This document shows positions 15,901-17,012 of a stretch of DNA of 17,012 nt, in pieces. A model generated the notes under the pieces. It saw only the letters and a program-made list of their open reading frames with translations. It was not told the DNA's origin and searched no databases. Position 1 is the first letter of the stretch, and each line of letters opens with the position of its first letter. A program made the position numbers and the translations under genes. The stretch comes from an uncultured Alphaproteobacteria bacterium (GTDB lineage: Bacteria; Pseudomonadota; Alphaproteobacteria; Rickettsiales; UBA1997): NCBI GenBank assembly GCA_949298005.1, contig CASFUN010000025.1, positions 1-17,012 of the forward strand, read 5' to 3'.

Positions 15901-16453
15901 AGTTATGGATACAGAAGTTTATTCAAATACTGGAGGACAGGCTTCTAAAGCAACCAATTTAGGTGCTTCTGCAAAATTTGCTATTAATGGTAAAGAAACT
16001 AATAAAAAAGACTTAGGTGCTATAGCTATGACATATGATAATATATATGTTGCTCAAATAGCTATAAGAGCAAATCCAGTTCAAGCTATGAAAGCTATAA
16101 AAGAAGCAGAAGAATACGATGGACCATCTATAGTTATAGCTTATTCTTCTTGTATAGCTCATGGAACACCAATGGAACAAAGTTTTATACAGCAAAAAAA
16201 TGCGGTTGAAAGTGGTTTATGGATGTTATATAGATATAATCCAGCTTTGTTGGTACAATCTAAAAATCCTTTACAAATTGATAGTAGAGAGCCAAAACTT
16301 GATTTATTAGAAACGTATTTATATGCAGAAACCAGGTATAGTTTTATATTAAAATCTAATTCTGAATATGCTGTAAAAATTGTAGAAAATTTGAAACAGC
16401 ATATAACAAGAAGGTGGAAGAAATATAAATTAACAGCTGATAATTTAATTTAA
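12944..16453 (+). CDS. nifJ: NifJ, pyruvate:ferredoxin (flavodoxin) oxidoreductase
   Basis: 1169 aa, the full length of the single-chain enzyme. It oxidises pyruvate with CoA to acetyl-CoA and CO2 and reduces ferredoxin or flavodoxin. The N-terminal substrate domain has Y-P-I-T-P-S-S-P-M at 30-38. The ferredoxin domain carries two C-x2-C-x2-C-x3-C-P motifs (Cys689/692/695/699 and Cys745/748/751/755). The proximal cluster ligands are Cys809, Cys812, Cys837 and Cys1070, in the same arrangement as the Desulfovibrio africanus enzyme. Thiamine pyrophosphate and magnesium binding is shown by G-G-D-G-W-A-Y-D-I-G at 960-969 and Y-S-N-T-G-G-Q shortly after. All key residues are present and no frame lesion is seen, in contrast to the neighbouring folP and mfd. 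The gene stands alone between a divergent tolC cluster and a terminator. It implies low-oxygen pyruvate metabolism; its electron acceptor is not encoded here. Confidence 0.97.
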   Translation: MSKKVEKLPIDGNEAVARIAYKMSDVFTIYPITPSSPMGELADQFCAKGDKNIFGLKPSVTEMQSEGGAAGAMHGALQTGSLASTFTCSQGLLLMIPNMYKIAGELTPCVMHIAARSIAAQGLSIFGDHQDVMSVRQCGFAMLSSGSVQEAHDMALIAHLATLKSRVPFINFFDGFRTSHEINKIELIDDETILSLIDEEAIIAHRKRALNPEGPFMRGTAQNPDVYFQGREASNRYYDAVPDIVKEYLDKFASLTDRKYHLFDYYGAPDAERIIIILGSGVQAVKETINELKNEKIGVLQVRLYRPFLAKDFVDTIPQTVKKIAVLDRTKEPGSLGEPLYLDVVSALNEYDKNNIKVVGGRYGLSSKEFTPAMVNGIFNELKKDNPKNHFTVGIIDDVTNTNIDYSSDFVVKHEEIKEVIFFGLGSDGTVGANKNTIKIICDKDEYYGQAYFVYDSKKSGSVTESHLRFGKQKIDLTYLVQKADFIGCHQFNFLFKLDILGRIKNGGTLLLNTHYSKDEVWNQLPRVVQEIMIDKNIKLYIIDAYEVADSANMGTRINTIMQTCFFKLSNVIDAEEAIREIKEAIIKTYSKKGQQIVDNNIKAVDDSLSHMYEVDYPKEITSDLKLENKIPMDAPDFVKNFTAKLISGKGEDIKVSEMSIDGTFPTDTTKYEKRDIADKIAVWDQSKCIECGQCVLACPHSCLEAKSYTKEQIENAPSCFKFREVMLDKSGEKKYTIQISPEDCTGCSICVLACPVGALSMQHKHVVIEDEKVSKKFFDGIQGIDITNPKNIKDLQFKESLFKYSGACAGCGETPYLSLLTKLFGDRMVVANATGCSSIYGGNLPTTPWSKNKEGRGPAWSNSLFEDNAEFGLGYKISQDTQKIEAVDLLNKFSGNILESRLVEEIIVNSDRTLDEEIKEQRKRIVKAKEILSKNNTFEAQHLTSIIDVMIKKSVWIIGGDGWAYDIGFGGLDHVLASGKNINILVMDTEVYSNTGGQASKATNLGASAKFAINGKETNKKDLGAIAMTYDNIYVAQIAIRANPVQAMKAIKEAEEYDGPSIVIAYSSCIAHGTPMEQSFIQQKNAVESGLWMLYRYNPALLVQSKNPLQIDSREPKLDLLETYLYAETRYSFILKSNSEYAVKIVENLKQHITRRWKKYKLTADNLI

Positions 16454-16481
16454 TTTTTATAATATTTTTTTATGTATTATT

Positions 16482-16506
16482 ACCAACTTAAATAGTTGGT
16501 CATTTT
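16482..16506 (+). terminator. Rho-independent terminator after nifJ
   Basis: A perfect 7-bp stem, ACCAACT (16482-16488) with AGTTGGT (16494-16500), encloses a 5-nt TAAAT loop and is followed by CATTTTT, a short T-run on the plus strand. It lies 29 bp after the nifJ stop and 31 bp before the convergent murG stop. The T-run favours termination of nifJ. The other strand has no clean T-run directly after the stem. Confidence 0.7.
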
Positions 16507-16530
16507 TAATATTACTCTATGTAAAATATT

Positions 16531-17012
16531 TTATGAGATTGTATTTATAATAATTTCTTCGGCGTTTTTAATACTAAGTTCCTTTATATTGTTGGCTAAT
16601 TTTTCAAGTTCCCGTTTATTCAATATAAGATTGACTAATATTTTTGCAAAATTTGGAGCTATAAAATTTTTTTCTTCTACTAATAAACAAGCATTATTCC
16701 GCTTATAAAAGTTAGCGTTATAAGTTTGATGGTCATTTACAACATTTGGTGATGGAACAAAAATAACCGGTCTACCAATTGCTGCTATTTCACTTATAGT
16801 TCCGACGCCAGATCTAGCTATTATAAGATGACCATTAGACATAAGCTCTGGCATATTTTCAAAGAATGGCTTTATGGTATGCTCTATATTTTCTTTTTCA
16901 TAAAAATTTGTTACAAAATCTATTTCTTCAATATCTTTAACCTGATGGAAAATACGAATTTTATTTTTTATTTTTTTATCCAAAAATGAAAATGTTTTTA
17001 TAAACTCATTAC
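16531..17012 (-). CDS. murG: MurG, C-terminal part (undecaprenyl-PP-MurNAc-pentapeptide GlcNAc transferase)
   Basis: The frame is open to the window edge, so the N-terminal acceptor domain lies outside. 160 codons plus a TAA stop are visible. MurG adds GlcNAc to lipid I to make lipid II at the inner face of the membrane. The fragment is the GT-B UDP-GlcNAc-binding domain: I-F-H-Q-V-K-D early on, then the M-x-x-x-x-x-H-L-I-I-A-R-S-G-V-G-T-I-S-E-I segment (normally S-R-A/S-G-A-x-T-x-x-E), P-V-I-F-V-P-S-P, and D-H-Q-T-Y-N-A-N. The catalytic-site neighbourhood looks conserved. The TTG at 16981-16983 is internal, not a start. The gene converges on nifJ with a hairpin between them. It is not adjacent to murD here, so no intact mur cluster is visible in this window. 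Confidence 0.87.
   Translation of the reverse strand, partial: NEFIKTFSFLDKKIKNKIRIFHQVKDIEEIDFVTNFYEKENIEHTIKPFFENMPELMSNGHLIIARSGVGTISEIAAIGRPVIFVPSPNVVNDHQTYNANFYKRNNACLLVEEKNFIAPNFAKILVNLILNKRELEKLANNIKELSIKNAEEIIINTIS

Noticed and set aside
1..17012. CRISPR arrays, insertion sequences, integrase sites or defence genes
   Set aside because: No spaced direct repeats, transposase or integrase motifs, terminal inverted repeats or target duplications were seen; every long open frame is a recognisable housekeeping or transport gene.

Overview
The window is AT-rich on both strands and in every gene. It encodes outer-membrane and periplasmic components (TolB, a TolC-like protein, a MacA-like adaptor) together with peptidoglycan enzymes (MurD, MurG), so the organism is Gram-negative. 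The AspRS is very close in style to alphaproteobacterial, Rickettsia-like enzymes. Strong A+T bias, genes decaying in place and short intergenic gaps suggest a reduced, probably host-associated alphaproteobacterium (Rickettsiales- or Holosporales-like). A full-length pyruvate:ferredoxin oxidoreductase points to anaerobic or microaerobic pyruvate metabolism. The taxonomic assignment is inference; no rRNA is present to settle it.

Layout. 1-2749 (+): the 3' end of tolB, then hemW (heme chaperone) 2 bp later, then murD overlapping hemW by 4 bp (ATGA). 2770-4569 (-): aspS. 4728-5999 (+): rarA/mgsA, diverging from aspS across a short promoter region. 5994-12832 (-): one long co-oriented block. In transcription order it holds a tolC-like outer-membrane factor, a macA-like periplasmic adaptor, a MacB/LolD-type ABC ATPase, folK, a broken folP and a 5'-truncated, multiply mutated mfd remnant. 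12944-16453 (+): nifJ, followed by a stem-loop terminator at 16482-16506. 16531-17012 (-): the 3' part of murG, cut by the window end.

How the genes relate. tolC-macA-ATPase form a tight cluster (2 bp gap, then a TAATG overlap), as expected for a tripartite ABC efflux/secretion system, but no permease is encoded in the window. folK and folP lie in the same reading frame, separated only by one TAA. This looks like a former bifunctional HPPK-DHPS (FolKP) protein broken by a nonsense codon, with folP carrying a further one-base deletion. mfd has lost its N-terminal half and carries at least four more lesions. Together these form an approximately 2.9 kb block of gene decay (5994-8923) between otherwise intact genes.

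I did not find a convincing new multi-gene system. The observations most worth checking are the decayed folKP-mfd block, the permease-less MacA/ATPase/TolC cluster, palindromic sequences in the tolC/nifJ divergent promoter region, and a MurD with a non-standard substrate loop.
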